A DNA stretch of 59,499 bases. Source: Rubrivivax sp. (GTDB lineage Bacteria > Pseudomonadota > Gammaproteobacteria > Burkholderiales > Burkholderiaceae_C). The notes beneath the pieces were generated by a model. The model was not told the DNA's origin. It searched no databases and worked only from the letters and a program-made list of their open reading frames with translations. The stretch covers positions 1-59,499 of the forward strand of contig JAIXWM010000094.1 in assembly GCA_027491255.1 (NCBI GenBank), read 5' to 3'. A program made the translations under genes and the position numbers. Below, piece by piece: positions 1 to 9,180 of this stretch; within the stretch, counting starts at the first letter, position 1, and each line of letters opens with the position of its first letter.

Positions 1-1
1 C

Positions 2-271
2 GGAAGGCGTAGAATATTATGGCACTACATTATGGATCTGCGAGTGGGGTTCAATCCAGACAAGGGCTTACGGCTGGCCAAAGACAGGTACGGGGGAAAA
101 GTTGACAAAGTCGGGCTAGACGACGATGACTTACATACGCCGAGTGATTCCCGCGTTGAGTCAGGGCACATTCAACAACCAATTGAGACAGACGCCGGTT
201 GGCCACCAGGGCCAGAAGATGACGAGTATTGGCAGTCAGTTGAGCGCGACGTGAGTGGAGGGGCACTGTAG
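2..271 (+). CDS. C-terminal fragment of an unrecognised protein, 5' end outside the window
   Basis: The frame is open from the left edge to a TAG stop, so this is either a 5'-truncated gene or a short gene starting at the ATG at 32 (79 residues). The product is acidic near its end (a run rich in D, E, P and W) and shows no motif that I recognise. Base composition looks less GC-rich than the housekeeping genes that follow, which fits an accessory region. No function can be given. It could also be a chance open frame, because only the tail is visible. Confidence 0.3.
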   Translation, partial: GRRRILWHYIMDLRVGFNPDKGLRLAKDRYGGKVDKVGLDDDDLHTPSDSRVESGHIQQPIETDAGWPPGPEDDEYWQSVERDVSGGAL

Positions 272-544
272 AAATACGAGTTCCAAGTTCGAGCGACAGC
301 TTGCAAAGTTCACGGCCGACCGCACAGGGTCGGATCCGGGTGTTCGATCTTCGCGCTTGAATGGCCGCTTCGCCACATGGATCTGGCGTTCAACTGGAAG
401 CGTCGTTCAGTTCCTCAGCAGCCGATGTCTGCGCGCGCCCCCCCCCAGCGGGCCATAGTGGTGGCGGATCTCGGTCGGAATCGCTGGCGCCTTTGGTCCG
501 GAACACGCAGTGACGACGTTTTGCGACGCGGCTGGTCGGTCAGG
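272..544. other. Gap without a convincing gene
   Basis: I see no supported gene in this stretch. It holds a small hairpin (CCGACC at 316-321 pairing with GGTCGG at 328-333, 6-nt loop), which might end transcription of the fragment to its left, and a run of nine C residues at 438-446. The plus-strand open frame that continues to 1249 looks like a shadow of the minus-strand gene at 545-1108. Confidence 0.4.
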
Positions 545-1108
545 CTACATCCGGAACAGGGTCTGCGACAGGCGGAAGCGCTGGTGCTGGTCACTGACGC
601 CCACGCCAATCTCAAGCTCGCGCTCGACCGCACCGGCCTTCATCTGGAAGAACAGGGCCTCGCGCACCTTCTGGACGAACTTCGACATCTGCGCGACGTC
701 GAGCGCCTTGGCCTTGCGGTTTCGGGCCAGAAGGGCGTCGGCGATCTCCCTGTAGGTCATCCAGTCGCCCCGGTGCCGCAGGACGGTCAGCGTGCCGCTG
801 CGCAGGTTGCCCCACTTGAGCGGGCCGATCTGGACCCTCGTCTTCACCGTCTTCACGGCTTCTGGGTCGAAGTCGATGCCCAGCAGCGGCATCAATCCGA
901 TGATGCGGCTCATGTGGAGCTTGACGTCGCCGACGGGGATCATGACCTCCTCGCCAGCGCTCGCCTTGCCCAGCTCGCCCTTGAGGCGGCCGTACAGCCG
1001 CACGAGCGCCTGGGCCGTCTGGACCGTGGGGATGGGCAGGAGTGCCTTGGACCTGCGTGTCTTGCCACCCATGTGCAGGCCGCCTTGTTTGTCGTTGAGA
1101 TCGCCCAC
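545..1108 (-). CDS. Unrecognised 187-residue protein downstream of an iteron-like repeat cluster
   Basis: I do not recognise this family. The protein is mostly hydrophilic, with a basic N-terminus (GGKTRRSK near residue 14), a central segment containing GIDFDPEAVK and IGPLKWGNLRSGTL, and a helical C-terminal part from about residue 115 (MTYREIADALL, then MSKFVQKVREAL) that could be a small helix-turn-helix unit. I see no signal peptide or membrane segment. The start is uncertain: GTG at 1108 gives 187 residues, while ATG at 1072 gives 175; neither has a strong ribosome binding site. Four direct repeats lie about 80 bases upstream, an arrangement seen for self-regulated DNA-binding or replication proteins, but that role is only inferred. 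Confidence 0.5.
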   Translation of the reverse strand: MGDLNDKQGGLHMGGKTRRSKALLPIPTVQTAQALVRLYGRLKGELGKASAGEEVMIPVGDVKLHMSRIIGLMPLLGIDFDPEAVKTVKTRVQIGPLKWGNLRSGTLTVLRHRGDWMTYREIADALLARNRKAKALDVAQMSKFVQKVREALFFQMKAGAVERELEIGVGVSDQHQRFRLSQTLFRM

Positions 1109-1187
1109 CGTGCCCGCCCTGGAGATGTTGGTCTCCTGGCATTGAACCTGGGTCCGGCGGCCCCGTCCAGGCGGCCTCAGGGGGCGT

Positions 1188-1277
1188 TTGTTGGATTCTC
1201 TAACAAGGCGTTGTTGGCTTCTCTAACGACCTCTTGTTGGCTTCTCTAACGAGCGAAATCTTGTTGGGTTCTCTAAG
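1188..1277. repeat. Four iteron-like direct repeats, consensus TTGTTGGNTTCTCTAA
   Basis: Copies start at 1188, 1211, 1234 and 1261. The two middle copies share 19 bases, TTGTTGGCTTCTCTAACGA; the outer copies differ at the eighth base and in the last bases. Spacing is 23, 23 and 27 bases, about two helical turns or slightly more, so a protein could bind all sites on one face. The cluster lies between the 3' end of the minus-strand binding-protein gene and the 5' end of the unknown minus-strand gene, where a regulator or initiator of the latter would act. Confidence 0.75.
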
Positions 1278-1286
1278 TAATCGCGG

Positions 1287-1307
1287 GGCGGGGCTGCAAG
1301 CCCCGCC
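1287..1307 (-). terminator. GC-rich hairpin after the ABC binding-protein gene
   Basis: A perfect 9-bp stem (GGCGGGGCT with AGCCCCGCC) closes a 3-nt loop 20 bases past the stop codon of the minus-strand gene. The following minus-strand bases are only weakly T-rich (ATTACTT), so it may act as an intrinsic terminator of modest strength. It also separates that transcript from the repeat cluster. Confidence 0.5.
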
Positions 1308-1327
1308 ATGGACCAGGATGACCGGTC

Positions 1328-2902
1328 TCAGCGGATGGAGGTGAAGCGAGCCTCGGGCCGGTCGTCTGACCGGTGGATCGTCGTCACCCCTTGCTTCATC
1401 GCCCAGGGGCGCACCTGATGGTGCAGAGGGATGAGCAGCGATTCATCGCGGGTGCGAACCAGCGCGTCACGGATCATCTGGTTGCGCTTGGCGGTGTCGG
1501 TCTCGGTCTTCATGGCGTCGACGAGCCTGTCGACCGTGGCGTCGCTGGTCTTGCTGAAGTTGAAGTTGCCATCGGCGCCGGTGGTGCGGGTGCGCACCAG
1601 CGACTGCAGCGAGTATTGCGCGTCGTAGGTTGCCACGCCCCACCCAAGCAGGTAGATCGAGCTGTCGAAGTTCTGCACCTTCTGGATGAAGGTGGCCATG
1701 TTCTCCGCCGCGAGCGTGGCCTTGACGCCGACCCGAGCCCACATCGCCACGACCGCCTGGCAGATCTCCTCGTCGTTGACATAGCGGTTGTTCGGGCAGT
1801 TCAGACGCACCTCGAAGCCGTTCGGGTAGCCGGCGTCGGCCAGCAACTTCTTCGCGCCCTCGGCATCCGCCTTCACCGGCGTGTCGAGCTCGGGCGTGTG
1901 CCCGTTCACTCCCGGGGCGACCATGATGCCTGCGGGGATCGACAGGCCGCGCATGATGTTGCGCCGGATGGCCTCCCGGTCGATGGCCATCGACAGTGCC
2001 TGGCGGACGCGCTTGTCGGCAAAAGGATTCTTGCCCTTGATGTTGCTGTGCTTGAGCTCCGCGCTGCCCATGTCGGGGGCGAGATAGATCGTGCGCACCT
2101 CCGGGCCGTCCACCACTTGCAGCCGGGTGTTTGCGCGCAGACGCGCGATGTCCTGCGTCGGCAGGTCGGTCAGCATGTCGACATCACCCGACAGCAGGGC
2201 GGCCACACGTGTCGGATCGCTCTTGATCGGGGTATAGATGACTTCCTTGACATTGCCCTGGTGCTTGTCCCACCAATCGTTGTTGATCGACATCGTGATC
2301 CGCTGCTCGGGCGCCCACGACGTGATCCTGTACGCACCGGTGCCCATCACATGGCGCGAGGCGAAGTTCTCCTCATTGGCCTTGTAGTTCTGGACGTTGC
2401 TCGTGTTGTTCTTGGCGGCCCACGCCTTGCTCATGATCCGGAAATCGATGATGTTGCGCAGCAGAAGCGGGTTCGGCGCGCTCATGATCATGTCGATCGT
2501 GTGATCGTCGATCTTGCGGATCTCGCTGATGCCGGTGACGTAGATGCCCATGGTGCCGTTGGGCTGGCGAATGCGGTCGAACGAGAAGATGACGTCGTCG
2601 GCGGTGAGGGGTGTGCCGTCATGGAACTTCACGCCGCGGCGCAGTTCGAAGCGAACCTGGGTTGGGGAAAGGAAGGTCCATTTCGTCGCCAGCGCGGGCT
2701 CGACCTCGTACTTCGCGCTGTACCGGGTCAGGCCCTCGTAGGCGTGCATCAGGATTGCGTTCGTCGTCGCGTGGTTCTGGGAATGCGGATCCAGCGTCAG
2801 GATGTCGTTCTGGGCAGCCCAGCGCAGGGTTTGCGCCTGGGTGGGCGCAGCGGCGAGGGCGAAGGCGACAGCGATGGACGCCATCAAGGCATTGAGCTTC
2901 AT
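1328..2902 (-). CDS. Periplasmic substrate-binding protein of a peptide/nickel-type ABC transporter (family 5)
   Basis: This is a 524-residue extracellular solute-binding protein of the DppA/OppA type. Residues 1-23 are a Sec signal peptide with a likely cut after TQA. The mature part shows family features: WTFLSPTQVRFELRRGVKFHDG early, DDVIFSFDRI after it, and KRVRQALSMAIDREAI in the middle. The ATG at 2902 is preceded by AGGAG at good spacing, so I prefer it over an upstream in-frame start. No permease or ATPase gene adjoins, so it must work with components encoded elsewhere. The ligand (dipeptide, oligopeptide, glutathione or another) cannot be told from sequence alone. Confidence 0.9.
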   Translation of the reverse strand: MKLNALMASIAVAFALAAAPTQAQTLRWAAQNDILTLDPHSQNHATTNAILMHAYEGLTRYSAKYEVEPALATKWTFLSPTQVRFELRRGVKFHDGTPLTADDVIFSFDRIRQPNGTMGIYVTGISEIRKIDDHTIDMIMSAPNPLLLRNIIDFRIMSKAWAAKNNTSNVQNYKANEENFASRHVMGTGAYRITSWAPEQRITMSINNDWWDKHQGNVKEVIYTPIKSDPTRVAALLSGDVDMLTDLPTQDIARLRANTRLQVVDGPEVRTIYLAPDMGSAELKHSNIKGKNPFADKRVRQALSMAIDREAIRRNIMRGLSIPAGIMVAPGVNGHTPELDTPVKADAEGAKKLLADAGYPNGFEVRLNCPNNRYVNDEEICQAVVAMWARVGVKATLAAENMATFIQKVQNFDSSIYLLGWGVATYDAQYSLQSLVRTRTTGADGNFNFSKTSDATVDRLVDAMKTETDTAKRNQMIRDALVRTRDESLLIPLHHQVRPWAMKQGVTTIHRSDDRPEARFTSIR

Positions 2903-3364
2903 CGGGAACTCCTGGGAAAAGCGGTCAAACACCAATGCTAGGCCTCCGGCGGCGTCCAGTGAATGGGGAAAGCCCGAAACCCCGGCGCGACCTCGGGCTT
3001 CGGTGAATGCTGCGTGGAGGGCCGGCAGCCGCGGTTGTGCTTCGCAGGCCGGCTGCGAATCCAAGCAGGGCCGAACCGTTCGCCCAGCCCCGCCCGGCCC
3101 GGGGTGTGCTGCACTGGTTCATGCTGCGCTGCACCACTTGTCAGGAAACTGCGGGCTTTGGCGAGTTCCAATGTGGGCCGTGGAGGCACTTGGGCAGGGC
3201 GGATGCTAAAGTCTCGAGTGGATTTCGGGCAGTCATTGCCGACGTCGGTTTGACGCGCAGGCGTCAGGCGGCGGATCGCAATCCGCCAGTCGGCGCAGCC
3301 GGTTGCGCGGAAGGTTCATCAACCCATCGGAGCGCCGGAAACCGGCGTGAGAGGTGAGCGAGAC
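2903..3364. other. Divergent intergenic region between the ABC binding protein and sucA
   Basis: No supported gene lies here. The region must carry the promoters of both divergent genes. It contains a 7-bp inverted repeat (AGCCCGA at 2971-2977 with TCGGGCT at 2993-2999) in the probable leader of the minus-strand gene, and an extended -10-like element for sucA described separately. The open frames seen on both strands lack gene-like composition. Confidence 0.5.
3204..3212 (+). promoter_or_regulatory. Possible extended -10 element of the sucA promoter
   Basis: TGCTAAAGT fits an extended -10 (TGN followed by a TATAAT-like hexamer, 4 of 6). No convincing -35 is present at the usual distance. It would give a leader of about 150 bases before sucA. 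Confidence 0.25.
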
Positions 3365-6223
3365 ATGATGCAGCAGTACAGGGGCAACTCCTACCTTTTC
3401 GGGGGCAATGCCCCTTACGTCGAGGAGTTGTACGAGGCGTATCTCGACAACCCGGGCAGCGTGCCAGACAACTGGCGCGCCTATTTCGATCGTCTGCAGC
3501 ACGTCCCGGCCGTCGATGGCAGCGAGAGTCGCGACGTGGCCCACGCGCCGGTGGTGGAGTCTTTCGCCCAGCGCGCGAAGGCAAACGCCTTTGCGCTCAA
3601 GGCCAGTGAGGCCGACCTGGCAGTTGCACGCAAGCAGGTGCATGTCCAGAGCCTCATCGCAGCCTACCGCTTCCTCGGGTCACGCTGGGCCGACCTGGAC
3701 CCCCTGAAGCGCACCGAGCGTCCCAAGATCCCCGAACTCGAGCCGGCGTTCTACGACCTGTCCGAGAGCGACATGGACATCACGTTCTCGGCCGCGAACA
3801 CCTACTTTGGCAAGGCCGAGCACATGACCTTGCGCGAGATCGTGCAGGCCTTGAGGGACACCTACTGCGGCACGATCGGTGCCGAGTTCATGCACATCAC
3901 CGATCCGGCCGAAAAGCGCTGGTGGCAGCAGCGGCTGGAAAGCGTGCGCAGCAAGCCGACCTTCAGCGTCGAGGAAAAGCGTCACATTCTCGACCGGCTG
4001 ACCGCCGCGGAGGGACTGGAGCGCTATCTGCACACCAAGTACGTCGGCCAGAAGCGTTTCTCGCTCGAGGGTGGCGAGAGCTTCATCGCGTCCATGGACG
4101 AGGTCGTGCAGCGCGCGGGCGTCCATGGTGTGCAGGAGATGGTCATCGGGATGGCGCACCGCGGGCGCCTGAACGTGCTCGTCAACACGCTGGGCAAGAT
4201 GCCGCGCGACCTGTTTGCCGAGTTCGACCATACGGCCCCCGAAAACCTGCCCGCCGGCGACGTGAAGTACCACCAGGGCTTCTCCAGCGACATCAGCACG
4301 GCCGGCGGCCCGGTGCACCTGAGTCTGGCCTTCAATCCGTCGCACCTGGAGATCGTCAACCCAGTGGTCGAGGGCTCTGTCAAGGCCCGCATGGAGCGCC
4401 GAGGCGACAAGGCTGGCGCCCAGGTGCTGCCGGTGCTGGTGCACGGTGATGCGGCCTTCGCTGGGCAGGGCGTGGTGATGGAGACGCTTGCGCTCGCCCA
4501 GACGCGCGGGTACTACACCGGCGGCACGGTTCACCTGGTCATCAACAACCAGATCGGTTTCACGACCAGCGACCCGCGCGACTCGCGGTCGACGCTGTAT
4601 TGCAGCGACGTCGTGAAGATGATCGAGGCCCCGGTGCTGCACGTCAACGGTGACGACCCCGAGGCCGTGGTCCTTTGCACGCAATGGGCGATGGACTACC
4701 GGCAGCAGTTCAAGAAGGACGTCGTCGTCGACATCGTCTGCTTCCGCAAGCTTGGCCACAACGAGCAGGACACACCGAGCCTGACCCAGCCGTTGATGTA
4801 CAAGAAGATCGCGCAGCACCCCGGCACGCGCAAGCTCTACGGCGACAAGCTGGTTGCTCAGGGCATTCTGGAAGGGGGTGGTCCCGACGAGATGGTCAAG
4901 GCCTACCGCGCAGCCATGGATGCCGGCAAGCACACGGTCGATCCGGTGCTGACGAACTTCAAGAGCCAGTATGCCGTCGACTGGGCCCCTTTCCTCGGCC
5001 GCAAGTGGACCGACGCTGCCGACACGGCGCTGCCGCTGGCCGAGGTCAAGCGCCTGGCCGAGAGGATCACCACCGTGCCCGGCAACTTCAAGGTCCACCC
5101 GCTGGTCGAAAAGGTGATCGCCGACCGAGCCGCCATGGGCCGAGGCGAGATCAATGTCGACTGGGGCATGGGCGAGCACCTGGCCTACGCGTCGCTCGTG
5201 GCCAGCGGGTATGCCGTGCGCCTGTCGGGTGAGGACTGCGGGCGCGGCACCTTCGTCCATCGGCATGCGGTGCTGCACGACCAGAACCGCGAGCGCTACG
5301 ACGAAGGCACCTACATCCCGCTGCAGAACGTCGCCGACGGTCAGGCCCCATTCACGGTGATCGACTCCATCCTGTCCGAGGAGGCGGTGCTCGGCTTCGA
5401 ATACGGCTATGCAAGCGCCGAGCCGAACACGCTCACGATCTGGGAGGCGCAGTTTGGTGACTTCGCCAATGGTGCCCAGGTGGTCATCGACCAGTTCATC
5501 GCCTCGGGCGAGGTCAAGTGGGGCCGGGTCAATGGTCTGACGCTGATGCTGCCGCATGGCTACGAGGGACAGGGCCCCGAACACAGTTCGGCGCGCCTCG
5601 AGCGCTTCATGCAGCTGGCGGCAGACAACAACATGCAGATCTGCCAGCCGACCTCGGCAAGTCAGATCTTCCACCTGCTGCGACGGCAGATGGTGCGGCA
5701 GTTCCGCAAGCCGCTGATCATCTTCACGCCCAAGTCCTTGCTGCGCGCCAAGGATGCGACCTCGCCGTTGGTGGAGTTCACGAAGGGTGAGTTCCGCACC
5801 GTCATCGGGCCGTCGCGCACGGAAGTCGAGGGCGACAAGGTCAAGCGTGTCGTCGTCTGCTCGGGCAAGGTGGCCTACGACCTGATCAAGAAACGTGACG
5901 AGAAGAAGGCTTGGGATACCGCCGTGGTCCGGGTCGAGCAGCTCTATCCCTTCCCGCACAAGGCCTTCGCGGCGGAGATGAAGCGCTTCCCGAACGCGAT
6001 CGAGGTGGTGTGGTGCCAGGACGAACCGCAGAACCAGGGCGCCTGGTTCTTCGTCCAGCATTACATCCACGAGAACATGCTCGAGGGGCAGAAGCTCGGC
6101 TACGCCGGGCGCCCGGCTTCGGCGTCGCCTGCGGTCGGCTACTCGCACCTGCACCAGGACCAGCAGAAGGCGCTGCTCGACCAGGCTTTCGGCAAGCTAA
6201 AGGGCTTCGTCCTGACCAAGTGA
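3365..6223 (+). CDS. sucA: 2-oxoglutarate dehydrogenase E1 component
   Basis: SucA is the thiamine-diphosphate-dependent decarboxylase of the 2-oxoglutarate dehydrogenase complex. It transfers a succinyl group to the lipoyl arm of SucB in the TCA cycle. The 952-residue length is normal. The N-terminus ([20 protein letters not shown]) is the E2-binding segment of the family; HRGRLNVL near residue 263, [10 protein letters not shown] near 360 and [12 protein letters not shown] near 394 belong to the cofactor domain; [15 protein letters not shown] near 734 is in the transketolase-like domain. I chose the ATG-ATG pair at 3365 because GAGGTG lies just upstream and family members start with the same residues. 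It leads a cluster with sucB and lpdA. Confidence 0.97.
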   Translation: MMQQYRGNSYLFGGNAPYVEELYEAYLDNPGSVPDNWRAYFDRLQHVPAVDGSESRDVAHAPVVESFAQRAKANAFALKASEADLAVARKQVHVQSLIAAYRFLGSRWADLDPLKRTERPKIPELEPAFYDLSESDMDITFSAANTYFGKAEHMTLREIVQALRDTYCGTIGAEFMHITDPAEKRWWQQRLESVRSKPTFSVEEKRHILDRLTAAEGLERYLHTKYVGQKRFSLEGGESFIASMDEVVQRAGVHGVQEMVIGMAHRGRLNVLVNTLGKMPRDLFAEFDHTAPENLPAGDVKYHQGFSSDISTAGGPVHLSLAFNPSHLEIVNPVVEGSVKARMERRGDKAGAQVLPVLVHGDAAFAGQGVVMETLALAQTRGYYTGGTVHLVINNQIGFTTSDPRDSRSTLYCSDVVKMIEAPVLHVNGDDPEAVVLCTQWAMDYRQQFKKDVVVDIVCFRKLGHNEQDTPSLTQPLMYKKIAQHPGTRKLYGDKLVAQGILEGGGPDEMVKAYRAAMDAGKHTVDPVLTNFKSQYAVDWAPFLGRKWTDAADTALPLAEVKRLAERITTVPGNFKVHPLVEKVIADRAAMGRGEINVDWGMGEHLAYASLVASGYAVRLSGEDCGRGTFVHRHAVLHDQNRERYDEGTYIPLQNVADGQAPFTVIDSILSEEAVLGFEYGYASAEPNTLTIWEAQFGDFANGAQVVIDQFIASGEVKWGRVNGLTLMLPHGYEGQGPEHSSARLERFMQLAADNNMQICQPTSASQIFHLLRRQMVRQFRKPLIIFTPKSLLRAKDATSPLVEFTKGEFRTVIGPSRTEVEGDKVKRVVVCSGKVAYDLIKKRDEKKAWDTAVVRVEQLYPFPHKAFAAEMKRFPNAIEVVWCQDEPQNQGAWFFVQHYIHENMLEGQKLGYAGRPASASPAVGYSHLHQDQQKALLDQAFGKLKGFVLTK

Positions 6224-6232
6224 TCGGGCGTG

Positions 6233-6264
6233 CGCGCCCCGGACCCGGGGATGGTCCGGGCGCG
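6233..6264 (+). other. Strong intercistronic hairpin between sucA and sucB
   Basis: CCCGGACC (6238-6245) pairs perfectly with GGTCCGGG (6253-6260) across a 7-nt loop. Four more pairs form outside if C6237 is bulged. No T-run follows, so it looks like an RNA-processing or stability element that could tune the E1:E2 ratio rather than a full terminator. Confidence 0.5.
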
Positions 6265-6326
6265 AGCGTGCGCCACCGGGGAACACCCCGTCCATTCATC
6301 CAAGAGAGAAATCCGAGAGGAGAGAC

Positions 6327-7604
6327 ATGGCCCTCGTTGAAGTGAAGGTTCCGCAGCTGTCGGAGTCGGTGGCCGAAGCCACCCTGCTGCAGTGGAAGAA
6401 GAAGCCCGGCGAAGCCGTCGCGCAGGATGAGATCCTGATCGAGATCGAGACCGACAAGGTGGTGCTCGAGGTACCCGCGCCGGCCGCAGGCGTGATCGCC
6501 GAGCAGGTGGTGGCCAGCGGCGGCACGGTCGTCAGCGACCAGTTGATTGCGCGCATCGACACCGCGGCGAAGGCGGGCGCCGCGGCCGCTCCTGCGGGCG
6601 TGCCTGCGCCGGCGCCCTCGGCAGCGGCCCCTGCGGGCAATGTCGGTCGTCCGGGCGTGGCGATGCCCGCAGCCGCCAAGCTGATGGCCGACCACGGTCT
6701 GTCTTCGGGCAGCGTGCCCGGGACGGGGCGTGACGGTCGCGTCACCAAGGGCGACGTCCTGGGTGCGCTGGCGGCGCCGACACCGGCACCGGCATCCGTC
6801 TCTGCGGCGACGGCGGCGCCGGCCGTGGCCGCCGCCACGGTCGCTGCGTCAGCAGTGCGGCCGCTGCCCGCGGTGGCGGCGCCCCTGTCCGTCAACCTCG
6901 GTGACCGACCCGAGCAGCGCGTACCGATGTCGCGCCTGCGCGCGCGCATCGCCGAGCGTCTGCTGCAGTCCCAGTCGACGAACGCGATCCTCACGACCTT
7001 CAACGAGGTCAATATGGCGCCCGTCATGGAGATGCGCAAGCGCTTCCAGGACAAGTTCGAGAAGGAGCACGGCGTCAAGCTCGGTTTCATGAGCTTCTTT
7101 GTCAAGGCCGCGGTCGCTGCCCTCAAGAAGTACCCGGTGCTCAACGCCAGTGTCGACGGCAACGACATCGTCTACCACGGCTACTTCGACATCGGCATCG
7201 CCGTCGGTTCTCCGCGCGGCCTGGTCGTGCCCATCCTGCGCAACGTCGACCAGATGAGTTTTGCCGACATCGAGAAGAAGATCGCCGAGTTCGGTGTCAA
7301 GGCGCGCGACGGCAAGCTCTCGATCGACGATCTGTCGGGCGGCACGTTCTCGATCTCCAACGGCGGCGTCTTCGGCTCGATGCTGTCGACGCCCATCATC
7401 AATCCGCCGCAGAGCGCCATCCTCGGCGTGCACGCGACCAAGGACCGCGCGGTGGTCGAGAACGGGCAGGTTGTTGTGCGACCGATGAACTACCTGGCGA
7501 TGAGCTACGACCACCGCATCATCGACGGGCGCGAGGCCGTGCTCGGCCTGGTGACCATGAAGGAAGCGCTGGAAGACCCGGCGCGTCTGTTGTTCGACAT
7601 CTGA
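6327..7604 (+). CDS. sucB: Dihydrolipoyllysine-residue succinyltransferase, E2 of 2-oxoglutarate dehydrogenase
   Basis: SucB forms the core of the complex and moves the succinyl group from the lipoyl arm to coenzyme A. The order is a lipoyl domain (residues 1-77, with lipoylated K44 in ETDKVVLEV), an Ala/Pro-rich linker, the E3-binding domain near 110-150 ([11 protein letters not shown]), a second Ala-rich linker, and the catalytic domain ending with [13 protein letters not shown], where H396 and D400 are the catalytic pair. The 425-residue length is typical. GAGAGGAGAG just before the ATG is a strong ribosome binding site. It lies 103 bases after sucA, with a large hairpin between them. Confidence 0.97.
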   Translation: MALVEVKVPQLSESVAEATLLQWKKKPGEAVAQDEILIEIETDKVVLEVPAPAAGVIAEQVVASGGTVVSDQLIARIDTAAKAGAAAAPAGVPAPAPSAAAPAGNVGRPGVAMPAAAKLMADHGLSSGSVPGTGRDGRVTKGDVLGALAAPTPAPASVSAATAAPAVAAATVAASAVRPLPAVAAPLSVNLGDRPEQRVPMSRLRARIAERLLQSQSTNAILTTFNEVNMAPVMEMRKRFQDKFEKEHGVKLGFMSFFVKAAVAALKKYPVLNASVDGNDIVYHGYFDIGIAVGSPRGLVVPILRNVDQMSFADIEKKIAEFGVKARDGKLSIDDLSGGTFSISNGGVFGSMLSTPIINPPQSAILGVHATKDRAVVENGQVVVRPMNYLAMSYDHRIIDGREAVLGLVTMKEALEDPARLLFDI

Positions 7605-7615
7605 GTGCGCAGTGT

Positions 7616-7646
7616 GCGCCACCGTCCCGCCGACCGGAGGTGGCGC
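7616..7646 (+). other. Intercistronic hairpin between sucB and lpdA
   Basis: GCGCCACC (7616-7623) pairs with GGTGGCGC (7639-7646) over a 15-nt loop. There is no T-run, so an RNA-stability role is more likely than termination. It resembles in position the hairpin between sucA and sucB. Confidence 0.35.
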
Positions 7647-7694
7647 TCGTCTTCCCTTGAGGGGTGGTCACGACAGTGACCGGAGAGCAGTTCA

Positions 7695-9122
7695 ATGAAC
7701 AACACATTCGACGTCATCGTCATCGGCGGCGGGCCGGGAGGCTACATCGCTGCGATCCGCGCTGCTCAGCTGGGCTTCAACGTGGCCTGCATCGACGAGT
7801 GGAAGAACGCCAAGGGCGGTCCTGCGCCGGGAGGCACCTGCACCAATGTGGGCTGCATTCCGAGCAAGGCGCTGTTGCAGTCGAGCGAGCATTTCGAGCA
7901 CGCGCAGCACCACTTTGCCGATCACGGCATCGGCCTGAAGGACCTGTCGATCGACGTGCCGAAGATGCTGGCCCGCAAGGACCAGGTCGTCAGGCAGAAC
8001 AACGACGGCATCCTCTACCTGTTCAAGAAGAACAAGGTCAGCTTCTTCCATGGCCGCGGTTCGTTCGTCCGTGCCGTGGAAGGAGGCTGGGAGGTCGCGG
8101 TGGCTGGCGCCAGTCAGGAAGTTCTGACCGGCCGGCAGGTGGTCGTTGCCACCGGCTCCAGCGCGCGAGCGCTTCCCGGCGTGCCCTTCGACGAGGAACG
8201 CATCCTCAGCAATGATGGCGCCTTGCGCATTGGCGGCGTGCCGCGCCGGCTCGCGTTGATCGGCTCGGGTGTGATCGGGCTCGAGATGGGCTCGGTGTGG
8301 CGCCGGCTCGGCGCCGAGGTCACTGTGCTCGAGGCCCTGCCGACGTTCCTCGGTGCCGTGGACGAGCAGATTGCCAAGGAGGCCCACAAGGCCTTCACCA
8401 GGCAGGGTCTGAAGATCGAACTCGGCGTCAAGGTGGGCGAGATCGTGCCAGGCGGTGAGGGCGTCAGCGTGGACTACACCGACGCCAAGGGGCAGGCGCG
8501 CCAGCTCGAGGTCGATCGCCTGATCGTCTCGATCGGCCGCGTGCCGAACACGACCGGACTGAATGCCGAGGCGGTGGGCCTGATGCTCGATGAGCGCGGA
8601 GGCATCGTCGTCGACGCCGAGTGCCGCACCAACCTGCCCGGGGTCTGGGCTGTGGGCGACGTGGTGCGCGGGCCGATGCTCGCGCACAAGGCCGAGGAGG
8701 AGGGAGTGGCCGTGGCCGAGCGGATCGCCGGCCAGCATGGGCACGTCAACTTCGACACCATCCCCTGGGTCATCTACACCAGCCCTGAGATTGCCTGGGT
8801 CGGCAAGACCGAGCAGCAGCTCAAGGCCGAAGGCCGCGCCTACCGTGCCGGCAGCTTCCCCTTCATGGCCAACGGCCGTGCGCGCGCACTGGGCGACACC
8901 ACCGGCATGGTCAAGATGCTGGCTGACGCGACCACCGACGAGGTGCTGGGCGTGCACATCGTCGGCCCCTATGCGAGCGAGCTGATCGCCGAGGCCGTGA
9001 TGGCGATGGAGTTCAAGGCCAGCAGCGAGGACATCGCCCGCATCTGCCATGCGCATCCGTCGCTGTCCGAGGCCACCAAGGAGGCAGCGCTGGCGGTGGA
9101 CAGGCGCACGCTGAACTTCTGA
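7695..9122 (+). CDS. lpdA: Dihydrolipoyl dehydrogenase, E3 component
   Basis: This FAD flavoprotein reoxidises the dihydrolipoyl arm of SucB and passes electrons to NAD+. The N-terminal FAD-binding motif GGGPGGY is at residues 11-17. The redox disulfide is C49/C54 in GGTCTNVGCIPSKAL. A second nucleotide fold starts near residue 180 (IGSGVIGLEMG), and the C-terminal dimerisation domain contains HAHPSLSE with the catalytic His-Glu pair. The 475-residue length is standard. GGAGAG precedes the ATG. Its place after sucB makes it the dedicated E3 of this complex, although it may also serve pyruvate dehydrogenase. Confidence 0.96.
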   Translation: MNNTFDVIVIGGGPGGYIAAIRAAQLGFNVACIDEWKNAKGGPAPGGTCTNVGCIPSKALLQSSEHFEHAQHHFADHGIGLKDLSIDVPKMLARKDQVVRQNNDGILYLFKKNKVSFFHGRGSFVRAVEGGWEVAVAGASQEVLTGRQVVVATGSSARALPGVPFDEERILSNDGALRIGGVPRRLALIGSGVIGLEMGSVWRRLGAEVTVLEALPTFLGAVDEQIAKEAHKAFTRQGLKIELGVKVGEIVPGGEGVSVDYTDAKGQARQLEVDRLIVSIGRVPNTTGLNAEAVGLMLDERGGIVVDAECRTNLPGVWAVGDVVRGPMLAHKAEEEGVAVAERIAGQHGHVNFDTIPWVIYTSPEIAWVGKTEQQLKAEGRAYRAGSFPFMANGRARALGDTTGMVKMLADATTDEVLGVHIVGPYASELIAEAVMAMEFKASSEDIARICHAHPSLSEATKEAALAVDRRTLNF

Positions 9123-9180
9123 TGCCTCGGCGCCCCATCCGACCGGCGGCCGCCAGCCCTGGCGTTGCGGAAGTCGTCCG

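Noticed and set aside
377..1249. 290-residue plus-strand open frame
   Set aside because: It is rich in His, Leu and Arg in the manner of antisense shadows, and covers the better minus-strand candidate and the repeats.
1188..1277. Possible CRISPR array
   Set aside because: Repeat units are only 16-19 bases with 4-8 bases between them, so there is no spacer-sized unique sequence, and no cas gene is present.
1373..2941. 522-residue plus-strand open frame
   Set aside because: Antisense shadow of the ABC binding-protein gene, which has a signal peptide, ribosome binding site and family motifs.
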